A DNA stretch of 16,277 nucleotides from positions 1 through 16,277 of the forward strand of contig CALGNW010000324.1 in NCBI GenBank assembly GCA_937958345.1. Direction: 5' to 3'. The notes below the pieces were generated by a model, which was not told the origin of the DNA, did not search any database, and saw only the letters and a list, made by a program, of their open reading frames with translations. The DNA is from an uncultured Neomegalonema sp. (GTDB lineage Bacteria > Pseudomonadota > Alphaproteobacteria > Rhodobacterales > Rhodobacteraceae). Position 1 is the first letter of the stretch. Each line of letters starts with the position of its first letter. The position numbers were made by a program, and so were the translations under genes. Below are positions 6,558 through 14,527 of this stretch, in pieces.

Positions 6558-8165
6558 ATGGCGACTATTTATTCGATTTCGGTAACGCTGGACCCTCGCG
6601 GAGAGTTGGAAATTCAGCGCGACATGCCGCTCGCGCAATCGGACTATATCTGGTCGACATCGGCTGACGCGGGGGCGAGTTGGCAATCGTTTGCGCTTCC
6701 CGAGGCCGGATTGCATTCGACCGACGCCGATCCGGCGCTGCTTTATCGTGTGCAGGATTTTACACAGGAATTTTTCAGCCCTCTGTCTCACGAGAGTATT
6801 TTCTCGTTTCGCCGCGAAATGAACGCGGACGGTACAGCGACAATAACGCTCCACAACCCGGATACCGACCGCAATACAGAATCCGAGATCAGCGTAACGC
6901 TCGATCTGAATGATGCCTTTTCGTGGCAGTCCCAGCGACAGGAAATCAGCTTGCGCAGTCAGCGCGAAAGCGCGCTCGGCGATGACGGGTTTGAGAGTTT
7001 CAGTCATTTCACGCGAAGTCAGTCGGGAGACCTGACCCCCACCATCTCCGGGATCAACGACGTTGGTGATCAGCGCGTGTGGGAAAGCAAATACGCTTTC
7101 GTTTCGCCGACAGTCCCGGGCCGTGAAAACGAGCGGTTCACCGTCTACGACGATGGCCGGTTGCGCGCTGATTATGATGAACCGCTCGGCAGCTATCTTA
7201 CCGAAAGTTTCGCCTACAGGACCGCCCCGCTGAATGTGGTGCGTTGGGAAGATCTGGGGGACAACGCCGCATGGCACAGCCGCACCGCGTCTTATCACGA
7301 GGGGCGTCTGGTCACGAATGACATCAGGGCGGATGACGGTACGGCGACAATCCACAATCATATCAGCGAGACGACCGTCCAAACCGATATGATCGACTTC
7401 AACGATGTGCATGACTGGGATTCTGCGACGTACTCTCGCAGTAATGGCTTGCGGACAGAATACCAACGGCGGTTTGATGACGGCACGAGCGAATATCGCT
7501 CCTACGAATATGATGCGGGCGTGCTGACGCGGGTGGTCGCGCAGGACGGCGACGGCACGTTGCGCGAAACCGGATACGCTGAAGGCATCCGCACAGGTTA
7601 TCTCTACCGGGACGCAAACGACGCGCACAGCTGGACTCAAAAGCTGATGCAACGTGATGGCGCATCAGAGGTCCGGCAGGTCGTGTATGATAATGGAATT
7701 GAACAACTGACCGAACTCTGGGACGGCAACGTGTCGGGGGTTGTGCGCGAGGACACGGCAGATATGCGTCCGTGGACGTCTATAACGACCTTCTACGAAA
7801 ACGGCCTGCGCAGCGAGTCAATAACGGTCGGCGATAACGGGACGCAAGCCGTCACATCTTTCGCGGTCAACGGCGAGGGCGACGCCCTTGTCAGTTCGCG
7901 GAATATTACTGTTTCCGAGTCCTCTGCGGACCAGTTCTCGTGGCTCGAAATCAATCTGAATTTCGACGAAGCGGGCAGTATCGCGGCACGGTCTGTTGAC
8001 TATGCCGACGGACGTTTGCGTCAGGATATCTTCAGCGACGCCCAGCTTGTGTGGCGCAGCTGGACGGACCGGGGCGACGTATACGACTGGTATCAGATTG
8101 ACGAGGTCTGGGATGGCGGTCAGCGCGTGTCACGCGACTTCATCTATGATGACGAGATCGCCTGA
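6558..8165 (+). CDS. Protein of unknown function with eight D-x2-D-x3-W repeats
   Basis: I do not recognise this 535-residue protein. It has no Sec signal, no long hydrophobic segment and no cysteine-rich module, and is acidic and rich in Asp, Ser, Thr, Arg and Tyr. Its core is a repeat: D-x-x-D-x3-W or a close variant ends at Trp123, 175, 239, 287, 359, 406, 462 and 511 (for example DLNDAFSW, DVGDQRVW, DFNDVHDW, DANDAHSW, DRGDVYDW), usually followed by a beta-like stretch and a YxxG or DDG turn (YHEGRL, YDNGI, YENGLR, YADGRL). Spacing is 47-72 residues. A degenerate copy may lie at 35-42. The turns recall MORN- and Rhs-like beta-repeats but the Trp motif is different. ATG 6558 follows GAGGG with seven bases between. 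The gene is 76 bases after the dehydrogenase and convergent with the next gene, six bases apart. A long minus-strand frame over it is a shadow. Confidence 0.7.
   Translation: MATIYSISVTLDPRGELEIQRDMPLAQSDYIWSTSADAGASWQSFALPEAGLHSTDADPALLYRVQDFTQEFFSPLSHESIFSFRREMNADGTATITLHNPDTDRNTESEISVTLDLNDAFSWQSQRQEISLRSQRESALGDDGFESFSHFTRSQSGDLTPTISGINDVGDQRVWESKYAFVSPTVPGRENERFTVYDDGRLRADYDEPLGSYLTESFAYRTAPLNVVRWEDLGDNAAWHSRTASYHEGRLVTNDIRADDGTATIHNHISETTVQTDMIDFNDVHDWDSATYSRSNGLRTEYQRRFDDGTSEYRSYEYDAGVLTRVVAQDGDGTLRETGYAEGIRTGYLYRDANDAHSWTQKLMQRDGASEVRQVVYDNGIEQLTELWDGNVSGVVREDTADMRPWTSITTFYENGLRSESITVGDNGTQAVTSFAVNGEGDALVSSRNITVSESSADQFSWLEINLNFDEAGSIAARSVDYADGRLRQDIFSDAQLVWRSWTDRGDVYDWYQIDEVWDGGQRVSRDFIYDDEIA
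6903..8090 (+). repeat. Region encoding the eight D-x2-D-x3-W protein repeats
   Basis: Covers residues 116-511 of the unknown protein. The repeats are conserved at protein level only; I see no long DNA-level identity between units, which implies old duplication rather than recent expansion. First-position Asp is replaced by Ser in the seventh copy (SSADQFSW). Confidence 0.6.
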
Positions 8166-8171
8166 TCGGTC

Positions 8172-9677
8172 TCACGCCGCGCGCGTATCCTCGCCAACCG
8201 GTTTATAAAGCTCGGACAACGGAACAGAGCGTCCGGTGTCCTGCACGACCCGCACGTGATGACGGCGCAGTAACCGCGGCTCCGGCACGCCGCAGCTATG
8301 CGCGATAAGGCCGACGCCATAGCGCAGTTTTTCGACAAAGTTCTTCACGCGCACGGATTTCTCTTCGACATTTAAACCCTTTTGCAAGCGCCGGTCATGC
8401 GTGGTGATGCCGGTCGGACAGGTGTTTTTGTTGCACTTAAGCGATTGAATGCAGCCCATCGCAAACATGAATCCCCGCGCCGTGACGACAAAATCGGCAC
8501 CGGCACAAAAGGCCCAGGCCGCCTCGGCCGGGGTGAGTAGCTTTCCCGAGGCGATCAGGCGGATTCGTTTTGACAGGCCATGCTTGTCGCGGCTGTCTGC
8601 GGCCATCAGCAAGGCTTCGCGCAAGGGCAAACCGACATTATCCATCAACGGCATCGGCGCGGCACCGGTTCCGCCATCACCGCCGTCAATCGCAATGAAG
8701 TCCGGCGCGCTTTCGATCCCGCGTTTGTTCACCTCTTCAAACATCCGGTCCAGCCAGCCGCTGTCACCAATCACTGTTTTAAAGCCGCACGGCTTTCCGG
8801 TGACATCGCGGATATGTCCGACCATATCGAGAATATCGCCAATGCATTTCAGTTCGATATGACGGTTCGGAGAGATCGAGTCCTGCCCCTCTTCGATTCC
8901 GCGAATGGCGGCAATTTCCGCATTGACCTTATCGCCGGGCAGAATACCGCCCTTACCGGGTTTTGCCCCTTGGGACAGCTTTAGCTCGAACATTTTTACC
9001 TGATCATGCGCGGCTGCCTCGCGCAGCTTTGTGTCACTGAGGCTTCCGTCCTGCTCGCGCACCCCGTATTTCGCAGTGCCGATCTGAAAGACGACATCGC
9101 ACCCGCCCTCCAAATGGTAAGGCGCGAGGCCGCCTTCCCCTGTATTCAGCCAGCACCCGGCCATCTGTGCCCCCTTGGACAAAGCCCGGATCGCGGGCTT
9201 GGACAGCGCGCCGTAACTCATGCCGGAGATATTGATGATTGAATGGGCGTCATAGGGCGTGCGGCAGTGCTGGCCGATGGTCACACAAGGCGGATTCAGT
9301 GCCTCGGTATCCAGTGTCGGGAACGGGTCGTTGACAAAGATCGGCGTTCCGATGCTGGTCAGGTTTCGGGTTGAACCGAAGGCGGTCATGTTGTTGACGC
9401 CCTCGGCTGACTTTTCGATCCAGTCTCGCTCTGCACGGTTGAACGGCATTTCCTCGCGGTCCATGGCAAAAAAGTATTGGCGGAAAAATTCGCCGAGCGT
9501 GGAAAAGAACTTCCGAAAGCGTCCGACGACCGGATAGTTCCGCCGCACCGCGTCGTGGGTTTGCGTAATGTCGATGACGAACATAATCAGCAGCGCGAGC
9601 AGAAACAGCCCGATCGCAAACACAAACAGCGTCGACAGGACGCTCAGCCCTGACATCGTGAACATCTCAACAAACAT
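8172..9677 (-). CDS. FMN-binding glutamate-synthase-family protein, membrane-anchored
   Basis: A 501-residue protein homologous to the synthase (FMN plus Fe-S) domain of the large glutamate synthase subunit. It lacks the N-terminal glutaminase domain, so it cannot use glutamine in the GltB way. Seen: an N-terminal hydrophobic helix at about residues 10-36 followed by basic residues; the FMN-barrel segments SGMSYGALSKPA and DGGDGGTGAAPMP; SGKLLTPAEAAWAFCAGAD; and the [3Fe-4S] ligands C409, C415 and C420 in CIQSLKCNKNTCPTGI. This stand-alone family is widespread, but the reaction is not established; ferredoxin-dependent oxidoreductase activity on the cytoplasmic face is inference. ATG 9677 is chosen because GGAG lies seven bases upstream and the TM helix starts cleanly; the frame is open to 9788. 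It is convergent with the repeat protein and divergent from the RnfD-like gene, with a 214-base spacer in which I see no confident promoter. Confidence 0.88.
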   Translation of the reverse strand: MFVEMFTMSGLSVLSTLFVFAIGLFLLALLIMFVIDITQTHDAVRRNYPVVGRFRKFFSTLGEFFRQYFFAMDREEMPFNRAERDWIEKSAEGVNNMTAFGSTRNLTSIGTPIFVNDPFPTLDTEALNPPCVTIGQHCRTPYDAHSIINISGMSYGALSKPAIRALSKGAQMAGCWLNTGEGGLAPYHLEGGCDVVFQIGTAKYGVREQDGSLSDTKLREAAAHDQVKMFELKLSQGAKPGKGGILPGDKVNAEIAAIRGIEEGQDSISPNRHIELKCIGDILDMVGHIRDVTGKPCGFKTVIGDSGWLDRMFEEVNKRGIESAPDFIAIDGGDGGTGAAPMPLMDNVGLPLREALLMAADSRDKHGLSKRIRLIASGKLLTPAEAAWAFCAGADFVVTARGFMFAMGCIQSLKCNKNTCPTGITTHDRRLQKGLNVEEKSVRVKNFVEKLRYGVGLIAHSCGVPEPRLLRRHHVRVVQDTGRSVPLSELYKPVGEDTRAA

Positions 9678-9891
9678 TTCCGCTCTCCAGCCTTCGTTTC
9701 CGGCAACCTGCACCGCAGGCGTAACGAAAATCGAGCAAAATGTCGCTTTGAGCAAAGGATCGTGAGCAGACGAGCGGGGAGGGCGCACAAGAACAGATTG
9801 GCCGCAGACATTTTGCGCCGCGATCCGAGCACAGTCTTGCCTCTTTCTTCGATAGGGTCATGGATGAACGGTGATCCGGGAGTGAATCACT

Positions 9892-10704
9892 ATGTTCTTG
9901 CGTAATTTTCTGATCGACGCGCGCTACGCGCAGATCGCGGTGTTGTTCACACTGATCGCGCTTGGCATCACCGTTTTTAACTTCGACATTCCCGTCTGGC
10001 ATGCGGGCGGCGTTCTGTGCGCCGCACTGATCATGCAGGCGCTGTGCGCACGTCTCGTCCATGTTCCGTTTGATTGGCGCAGCCCGGTGATTACCGCGGC
10101 CTCCCTCACATTGTTATTGCGAACTGATCATCCGGGGTGGTCGCTGTTGGCGGGGGGCCTGGCCATCGCGTCAAAGTTTGTGCTGCGGGTAAACGGCAAG
10201 CATATTTTTAATCCGGCGAATTTTGCGATTGCCGCTCTGGCGCTGGGCGCGTCGGGGGTTTGGATATCACCCGGTCAATGGGGGGCGGCGGGCTGGTTCG
10301 CCATATCGCTGGCGGCGTTGGGGCTGATCGTTACCGGCAAGGCAAAGCGTTGGGATGTCTCGCTGATGTATCTTGGCAGCTTTGCGGCAATCCTGATTGG
10401 CCGTGCGCTTTGGTATGGCGACCCGCTTGCGATTCCGTTTCACCAGCTGCAATCCGGTTCGCTTCTGATTTTTGCGTTTTTTATGATCTCCGACCCGATG
10501 ACGACGCCGGACGCGCGACCCGCGCGGCTGATCCATGCGGTGCTTACCGCCGCTGTCGGGGCGTTTATCGTCTTTGATTTTTACCGCGCCGATGGCGTGA
10601 TCCTCGCCCTGATCCTGACCGCGCCGCTGGTCCCGATCCTCGACAGATTTTTCCCCGCCGACCGCGCCCGTTGGCGCGCATCAAAGGAGCCGCAATATGC
10701 GTAA
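9892..10704 (+). CDS. RnfD/NqrB-like integral membrane protein (orphan)
   Basis: Polytopic inner-membrane protein of 270 residues with about eight to ten hydrophobic helices. It belongs to the NqrB/RnfD/RnfE superfamily, judged by GKHIFNPANFAIAAL in the middle and MISDPMTTPDARPAR near the C-terminal third, which match the conserved FNPA and TDPxTTP-like segments. In Rnf and Nqr complexes this subunit carries a covalent FMN on a Thr in an S/T-G-A-T motif; I find no such motif here, and no other Rnf/Nqr subunit or ApbE in the window. It therefore probably is not part of a classic ion pump. ATG 9892 has GGGAG nine bases upstream. Its last codons overlap the start of the DUF2330 gene by eight bases, so the two are translated together and likely act together across the membrane. 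The 3' end is rich in small and basic residues. Confidence 0.82.
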   Translation: MFLRNFLIDARYAQIAVLFTLIALGITVFNFDIPVWHAGGVLCAALIMQALCARLVHVPFDWRSPVITAASLTLLLRTDHPGWSLLAGGLAIASKFVLRVNGKHIFNPANFAIAALALGASGVWISPGQWGAAGWFAISLAALGLIVTGKAKRWDVSLMYLGSFAAILIGRALWYGDPLAIPFHQLQSGSLLIFAFFMISDPMTTPDARPARLIHAVLTAAVGAFIVFDFYRADGVILALILTAPLVPILDRFFPADRARWRASKEPQYA

Positions 10705-12100
10705 GGTGTTGAAACCGCTTGCCGCGACAGCAACCGCCATCGCCCTCATGTGGGCTGCGCCTCACGCTGCCGCCTTTTGCGGCTTTTACGTCGCGAAGGC
10801 GAATGCCGATCTTTTTAACGAGGCATCAAAAGTCGTTATGGCCCGCGACGGTAACCGCACCGTCATCACGATGGTCAATGATTATCAGGGTGACCCGACC
10901 GAGTTTGCCATGGTCATTCCAACGCCGGTTGTTTTGCAGGAAAGCCAAATCAACATCGGCAAGAAGTCTACCGTCGACCACCTCGACGCTTACACAGCCC
11001 CGCGCCTCGTCGAATATCACGACCCCGATCCTTGCCGCGAGGTCGAGTTCCTGAAACGAAGCCGTGTTCAGACGGCGATGGCACCGGCTGCACCCATGGC
11101 AATGGCCGACAGCGCGGAAGGCCTTGGTGTGACCATCGAGGCCGAATACACGATCGGCGAATATGATATCGTGATCCTGTCAGCGACCGAGTCCGACGGG
11201 TTGCAGACATGGCTCGACCGCGAGGGATATCAGGTTCCGCCCAAGGCCCGGTCCGTCCTCGCCAGCTATATCGCGCAGGACATGAAGTTCTTCGTCGCGA
11301 AAGTGAACCTTGAACAGCAAGCCCGGCTTGGCGGCGAATTCCTGCGACCGATCCAACTCGCGTTTGAGCATGACCGTTTCATGCTGCCGATCCGTCTCGG
11401 CACAGTGAACGCGAAGGACAAGCAGGACCTGATTCTCTATACGCTCACCCGCAAGGGCAGGGTGGAAAGCACCAACTATCGCACAGCGAAAATTCCGACC
11501 GATATGGACCTGCCTCTGTTCCTGAAATCCGACGAGGAATTCGGCAGGTTCTATAAGGCCATGTACGCGAAAACCGCCGAGCGCGAGGGGCCGTCGACAA
11601 TTCTGGAATATGCGTGGGATATGAGCTGGTGCGATCCGTGCGCCGCTGATCCGCTGTCGCAGGCGCAACTGCGCGAGCTTGGCGCATTCTGGATAGGCCG
11701 GAACGGCGGGGCTTCGACCGGTTCGGCCAGTCAGATTATTGCGCCGCAGCCTCGCCCCGGCGGACAGGCACGCGATGCCTTCGTCACCCGTCTGCATGTC
11801 CGGTATGACGCGGCCAGCTTTCCCGAGGACCTGAAGTTTCAGGAAACCGGTGACCGTCAGAATTTTCAGGGTCGCTATGTGATGCGCAATCCGTTCAAGG
11901 GCGACCTGAATTGTCCCGCCGGAGCGGATTATGCCCGCGATTTGCAAAACCGCTTTGAACGGGAGGCCACACAACTGGCCTCGCTTACCGGATGGGATGT
12001 GTCCGAGATCCGTCAGAAAATGCGTGATGCGGGTCAAACGCCGCCCACTGTTCCCAAGATCGACAAACAGCCGTGGTGGGAAGAGCTTTGGAACAAATAA
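10697..12100 (+). CDS. Exported DUF2330 protein
   Basis: Protein of 467 residues of the DUF2330 family. An N-terminal Sec signal peptide is clear (MRKVLKP, hydrophobic core, AHAAA before FCGF; cleavage after about residue 26), so the mature protein should be periplasmic, beginning with a near-terminal Cys28. The body is soluble, with conserved-looking blocks such as EFAMVIPTPV and a CDPC motif at residues 312-315, plus Cys near LNCPAG. CxxC plus Cys28 and DPC in the N-terminal third could form disulfides or bind metal or heme-like cofactors; no CxxCH is present. No membrane helix is seen after the signal. AAGGAG lies eight bases before the ATG, which overlaps the end of the RnfD-like gene. 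Function of DUF2330 is not established; pairing with the membrane protein suggests an extracytoplasmic electron-transfer or assembly partner, which is inference. Confidence 0.88.
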   Translation: MRKVLKPLAATATAIALMWAAPHAAAFCGFYVAKANADLFNEASKVVMARDGNRTVITMVNDYQGDPTEFAMVIPTPVVLQESQINIGKKSTVDHLDAYTAPRLVEYHDPDPCREVEFLKRSRVQTAMAPAAPMAMADSAEGLGVTIEAEYTIGEYDIVILSATESDGLQTWLDREGYQVPPKARSVLASYIAQDMKFFVAKVNLEQQARLGGEFLRPIQLAFEHDRFMLPIRLGTVNAKDKQDLILYTLTRKGRVESTNYRTAKIPTDMDLPLFLKSDEEFGRFYKAMYAKTAEREGPSTILEYAWDMSWCDPCAADPLSQAQLRELGAFWIGRNGGASTGSASQIIAPQPRPGGQARDAFVTRLHVRYDAASFPEDLKFQETGDRQNFQGRYVMRNPFKGDLNCPAGADYARDLQNRFEREATQLASLTGWDVSEIRQKMRDAGQTPPTVPKIDKQPWWEELWNK

Positions 12101-12114
12101 GCGGCTTCGCTTTT
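12099..12114 (+). terminator. Weak candidate terminator after the DUF2330 gene
   Basis: AAGCG (12099-12103) and CGCTT (12108-12112) form a 5-bp hairpin with a GCTT loop, followed by only two to three T. It overlaps the stop codon. Short stem and short T run make it weak. Confidence 0.3.
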
Positions 12115-12292
12115 GTCCCGTTCAGTGTCCCGGTTATTCAGGCCGGTTTGGCCCGTTGTGCAAATCGGCCTGCCGGGCCGACGACATTGTTGTTAGGTCG
12201 TTTTCCGTCCTGCGCCTTCTGCGCCCGTACCCATTGCTTTGGCGTACCTCTGCGATGGTCCCCCCTCGGATCATCGCGCCGCCACAGGCCAA
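12115..12292. other. Stretch with no confident gene; inverted repeats and an open minus frame
   Basis: Two competing inverted repeats are visible: CAGGCCG (12139-12145) with CGGCCTG (12166-12172), and GGCCCG (12150-12155) with CGGGCC (12174-12179). On the minus strand a 52-codon frame runs from a CTG at 12296 to TGA at 12138, overlapping the stop of the small acidic frame as CTGA. Its product would be basic (nine Arg, four Lys) with PKQWVRAQKAQDGKRP in the middle. CTG starts are rare, so I do not call it a gene. Confidence 0.3.
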
Positions 12293-12412
12293 TCAGACGT
12301 CAAACATATCATCGTCAGGCAGCGTCAGCGACTCATCATCGTAATCTACATCGAAGTCGCCGATGATTGCGTCCATGTCGAAAGCGCCTTCAGTTCCAAG
12401 ATCGTAGTCCAT
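12293..12412 (-). CDS. Small, extremely acidic protein (39 residues), unknown
   Basis: A 40-codon minus-strand frame starting MDYDLGTEGAFDMD and ending DDDMFDV. It encodes thirteen Asp and two Glu with no Lys or Arg, a net charge near minus 15, with regular hydrophobic positions (I16, I17, F20, V22, L29, L31, M36, F37) between the acids. No cysteine, no signal peptide and no membrane segment. A GAGGG lies nine bases before the ATG, which supports translation. It sits 142 bases downstream of metG in the same direction, with a TATACT (12523-12528) and a dyad (12500-12513) between, so it could have its own promoter. I do not recognise the family. The composition is like a nucleic-acid mimic, a small antitoxin-like partner or a metal-binding peptide, but none of these is shown. 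The main doubt is its shortness. Confidence 0.5.
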   Translation of the reverse strand: MDYDLGTEGAFDMDAIIGDFDVDYDDESLTLPDDDMFDV

Positions 12413-12499
12413 GGTGCGTGTCCCTCTGTCACGGTTTCGTTGAGGAACACTGTCCGGTAATCGGGTTAAGGAAGTTCTTCGGCTGTACGAAAAGCATTG

Positions 12500-12513
12500 C
12501 TTTAGTTCTAAAG
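12500..12513. promoter_or_regulatory. Dyad CTTTAG-TT-CTAAAG upstream of the acidic frame
   Basis: A perfect 6+6 inverted repeat with two central bases, 87 bases upstream of the small acidic frame and just downstream (on the minus strand) of a TATACT at 12523-12528. Position next to a possible -10 suits an operator. It partly recalls the TTTAGAA half of Irr-type iron control elements but lacks the spacer, so the regulator is unknown. Confidence 0.3.
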
Positions 12514-12554
12514 AAAGTCTGAAGTATAGGGTGTAATCTATTCTTTACCTCTAT

Positions 12555-14273
12555 TTAAGTCGCTGAAGTGCCACTGAATTTTGCGTCCCACGCTTCCCGT
12601 TCGTTATCGTCGATTTTGCGGAAAAGATTTTCCGGTACGGTGAATTTATGTCCTTCGGGCAGGGCATTCAGGGCTTCTGCGGCGCTTGCGGGCCATTCTC
12701 CGTCCCAATCCAGCGACTCGGAGATCGCGGCAGAGGCATCAGGAATAAAGGGTTTGGAAACCGTGGCATACAGCGCCATCAGGTTGAGGGCTGTGCGAAT
12801 GACCATCGCCGCCTGATCCGGGTCTGTTTTGAATGCTGCCCATGGGGCGGCGCGTTGCAGATACTCGTTTCCTGCCACCCAGATGCCACGCAGTTCGGCG
12901 GCGGCTTTGCGAACTTCAATCGCTTCCATCGCTGCGCCATAGGCGGCGAGGCGCGTATCCAGTTCGGCAATCAGCGCGGCCTCTTCTTCGCCCGGCGTTC
13001 CGCCTGAGGGCACGACTTCGCCGAATTTAGAGCGGCAGAACTTGGTCACGCGACTGACAAAGTTACCCAGCACATCGTTCAGGTCTTTGTTGCAACCGGA
13101 CTGGAACGCGGACCACGTAAAGTCCGAGTCGCTCGACTCCGGCGCGTTCGACAACAGCCACCAGCGCCAGTAATCACTCGGCAACAGATCCAGAGCCTGA
13201 TCCATAAAGATACCGCGCTGGGACGAGGTCGAAAACTTGCCGCCCTCATAGGTCAGCCAGTTGAATGCCTTAAGGTGATCGACCAGTTTCCACGGCTCGC
13301 CCGATCCCATGATCGTCACCGGGAACGAGAGCGTGTGGAACGGGACATTGTCCTTGGCCATGAACTGAACGTACTTCACGTCGTCCGCACCCTCGTCCTC
13401 GCGCCACCACCGCCGCCAGTCGGCATCCGGCTTGCCATGGGCATCGGCCCATTCGGCGGTTGCCGCGATATATTCGATGGGGGCGTCGAACCAGACGTAG
13501 AAAACCTTGCCTTCCATGCCCGGCCAGTCGGCATCGCCCTTCTTGACCGGAATGCCCCAGTCAAGGTCGCGCGTAATGCCGCGATCCTGCAGGCCGTCGC
13601 CGTCATCCAGCCACTTTTTGGCAATCGAGGTTGTCAGGATCGGCCAGTCGGTCTTTGTATTGATCCAATCGCGCAGCCGGTCGCGCAGTTTTGACTGGCG
13701 CAGGTACAGGTGCTTCGTCTCGCGCACCTCCAGATCGGTCGAGCCGGAAATCGCCGAACGCGGATTGATCAGGTCGGTGGGGTCAAGTTGCTTGGTGCAG
13801 TTTTCGCACTGATCGCCGCGCGCATTTTCCGAACCGCAATTCGGGCACGTCCCTTCGATGTAGCGGTCGGGCAGATAGCGCCCGTCGGTATTCGAGTAGA
13901 CCTGCTTTTCCATCACTTCTTCGATAAGGCCGGCCTCGAACAATTTGCCGGCAAAGTGCTGGGTGAGCGCATGATTCCGCGGCCCTGACGAGCGGCCAAA
14001 ATGATCAAAGCTGAGTCGAAAACCCTCGCCCAGCGCCTTTTGCGTCTCAAACATGTCGGCGCAGAATTGTTCGACCGGCTTACCCGCCTTGGCAGCGGCC
14101 AATTCGGCGGGTGTGCCGTGTTCGTCCGTTGCGCAAATGTGCATCACGTCATGTCCGCGCAGCCGCATGTACCGGGCATAGGCGTCGGATGGCAGCAACG
14201 AGCCGACCAGATTTCCGAGATGCTTGATGCCGTTGATATAAGGCAGGGCAGAGGTGATGAGGATGCGGGCCAT
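12555..14273 (-). CDS. metG: Methionyl-tRNA synthetase
   Basis: Class I aminoacyl-tRNA synthetase, 572 residues, that charges tRNA-Met with methionine; cytoplasmic and essential. Seen: the first signature MARILITSALPYING with HLGN at 18-21 (HIGH equivalent), the zinc-knuckle CPNC (143-146) and CENC (156-159), WFDAPIEYIA at 261-270, and the second signature KFSTS at 346-350 (KMSKS equivalent). The C-terminal half is the helical anticodon-binding domain. The C-terminal EMAP-like dimerisation domain found in E. coli MetG is absent, as is usual for this group. ATG 14273 is chosen because GAGAG lies five bases upstream and the motif MARILIT is the normal N-terminus; the in-frame ATG at 14285 is less likely. 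A hairpin lies in the presumed leader at 14341-14368. No transcription terminator is evident after the stop. Confidence 0.97.
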   Translation of the reverse strand: MARILITSALPYINGIKHLGNLVGSLLPSDAYARYMRLRGHDVMHICATDEHGTPAELAAAKAGKPVEQFCADMFETQKALGEGFRLSFDHFGRSSGPRNHALTQHFAGKLFEAGLIEEVMEKQVYSNTDGRYLPDRYIEGTCPNCGSENARGDQCENCTKQLDPTDLINPRSAISGSTDLEVRETKHLYLRQSKLRDRLRDWINTKTDWPILTTSIAKKWLDDGDGLQDRGITRDLDWGIPVKKGDADWPGMEGKVFYVWFDAPIEYIAATAEWADAHGKPDADWRRWWREDEGADDVKYVQFMAKDNVPFHTLSFPVTIMGSGEPWKLVDHLKAFNWLTYEGGKFSTSSQRGIFMDQALDLLPSDYWRWWLLSNAPESSDSDFTWSAFQSGCNKDLNDVLGNFVSRVTKFCRSKFGEVVPSGGTPGEEEAALIAELDTRLAAYGAAMEAIEVRKAAAELRGIWVAGNEYLQRAAPWAAFKTDPDQAAMVIRTALNLMALYATVSKPFIPDASAAISESLDWDGEWPASAAEALNALPEGHKFTVPENLFRKIDDNEREAWDAKFSGTSAT

Positions 14274-14340
14274 GGGTTCTCTCATAAGTGACTCGTTAAT
14301 CCTATAACCGAAGCCTCGCTGCTGTGCGACGAAAGACGGG

Positions 14341-14373
14341 GGTCAGAGGGTCGTTCGACCTTCAGACCTTTTT
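14341..14373 (+). terminator. Hairpin with T run in the metG leader (terminator-like on plus strand)
   Basis: GGTC-A-GAGGGTCG (14341-14353) pairs with CGACCTTC-A-GACC (14356-14368): twelve pairs including one G-U and one A-A mismatch. TTTTT follows at 14369-14373. As written it terminates rightward transcription, but no plus-strand gene lies just upstream. On the minus strand it would be a hairpin in the metG leader. Confidence 0.4.
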
Positions 14374-14527
14374 CCAACCGGCAATACAACCTGCATGCCT
14401 ACTTTTTCTACAAAAGGATGCATTCGCCAAGTTTCGGTCGCGTATCAGGATGGGAAATAAAATAAAAATCATGGATTAAAACGGGACACTTTATCGACTC
14501 TTGTACGAATTATGGTTAATATAAGCA

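Noticed and set aside
6486..7652. 388-codon open frame on the minus strand
   Set aside because: It lies fully antisense to the repeat protein, whose regular D-x2-D-x3-W units and good ribosome site show the plus strand is coding. The minus product is Arg/Val/His-rich with no motif.
11180..12037. 285-codon open frame on the minus strand
   Set aside because: Antisense shadow of the DUF2330 gene, which has a signal peptide and coupling to its upstream partner.
14395..14460. 21-codon plus-strand frame in the metG upstream region
   Set aside because: No ribosome site and no compositional support.
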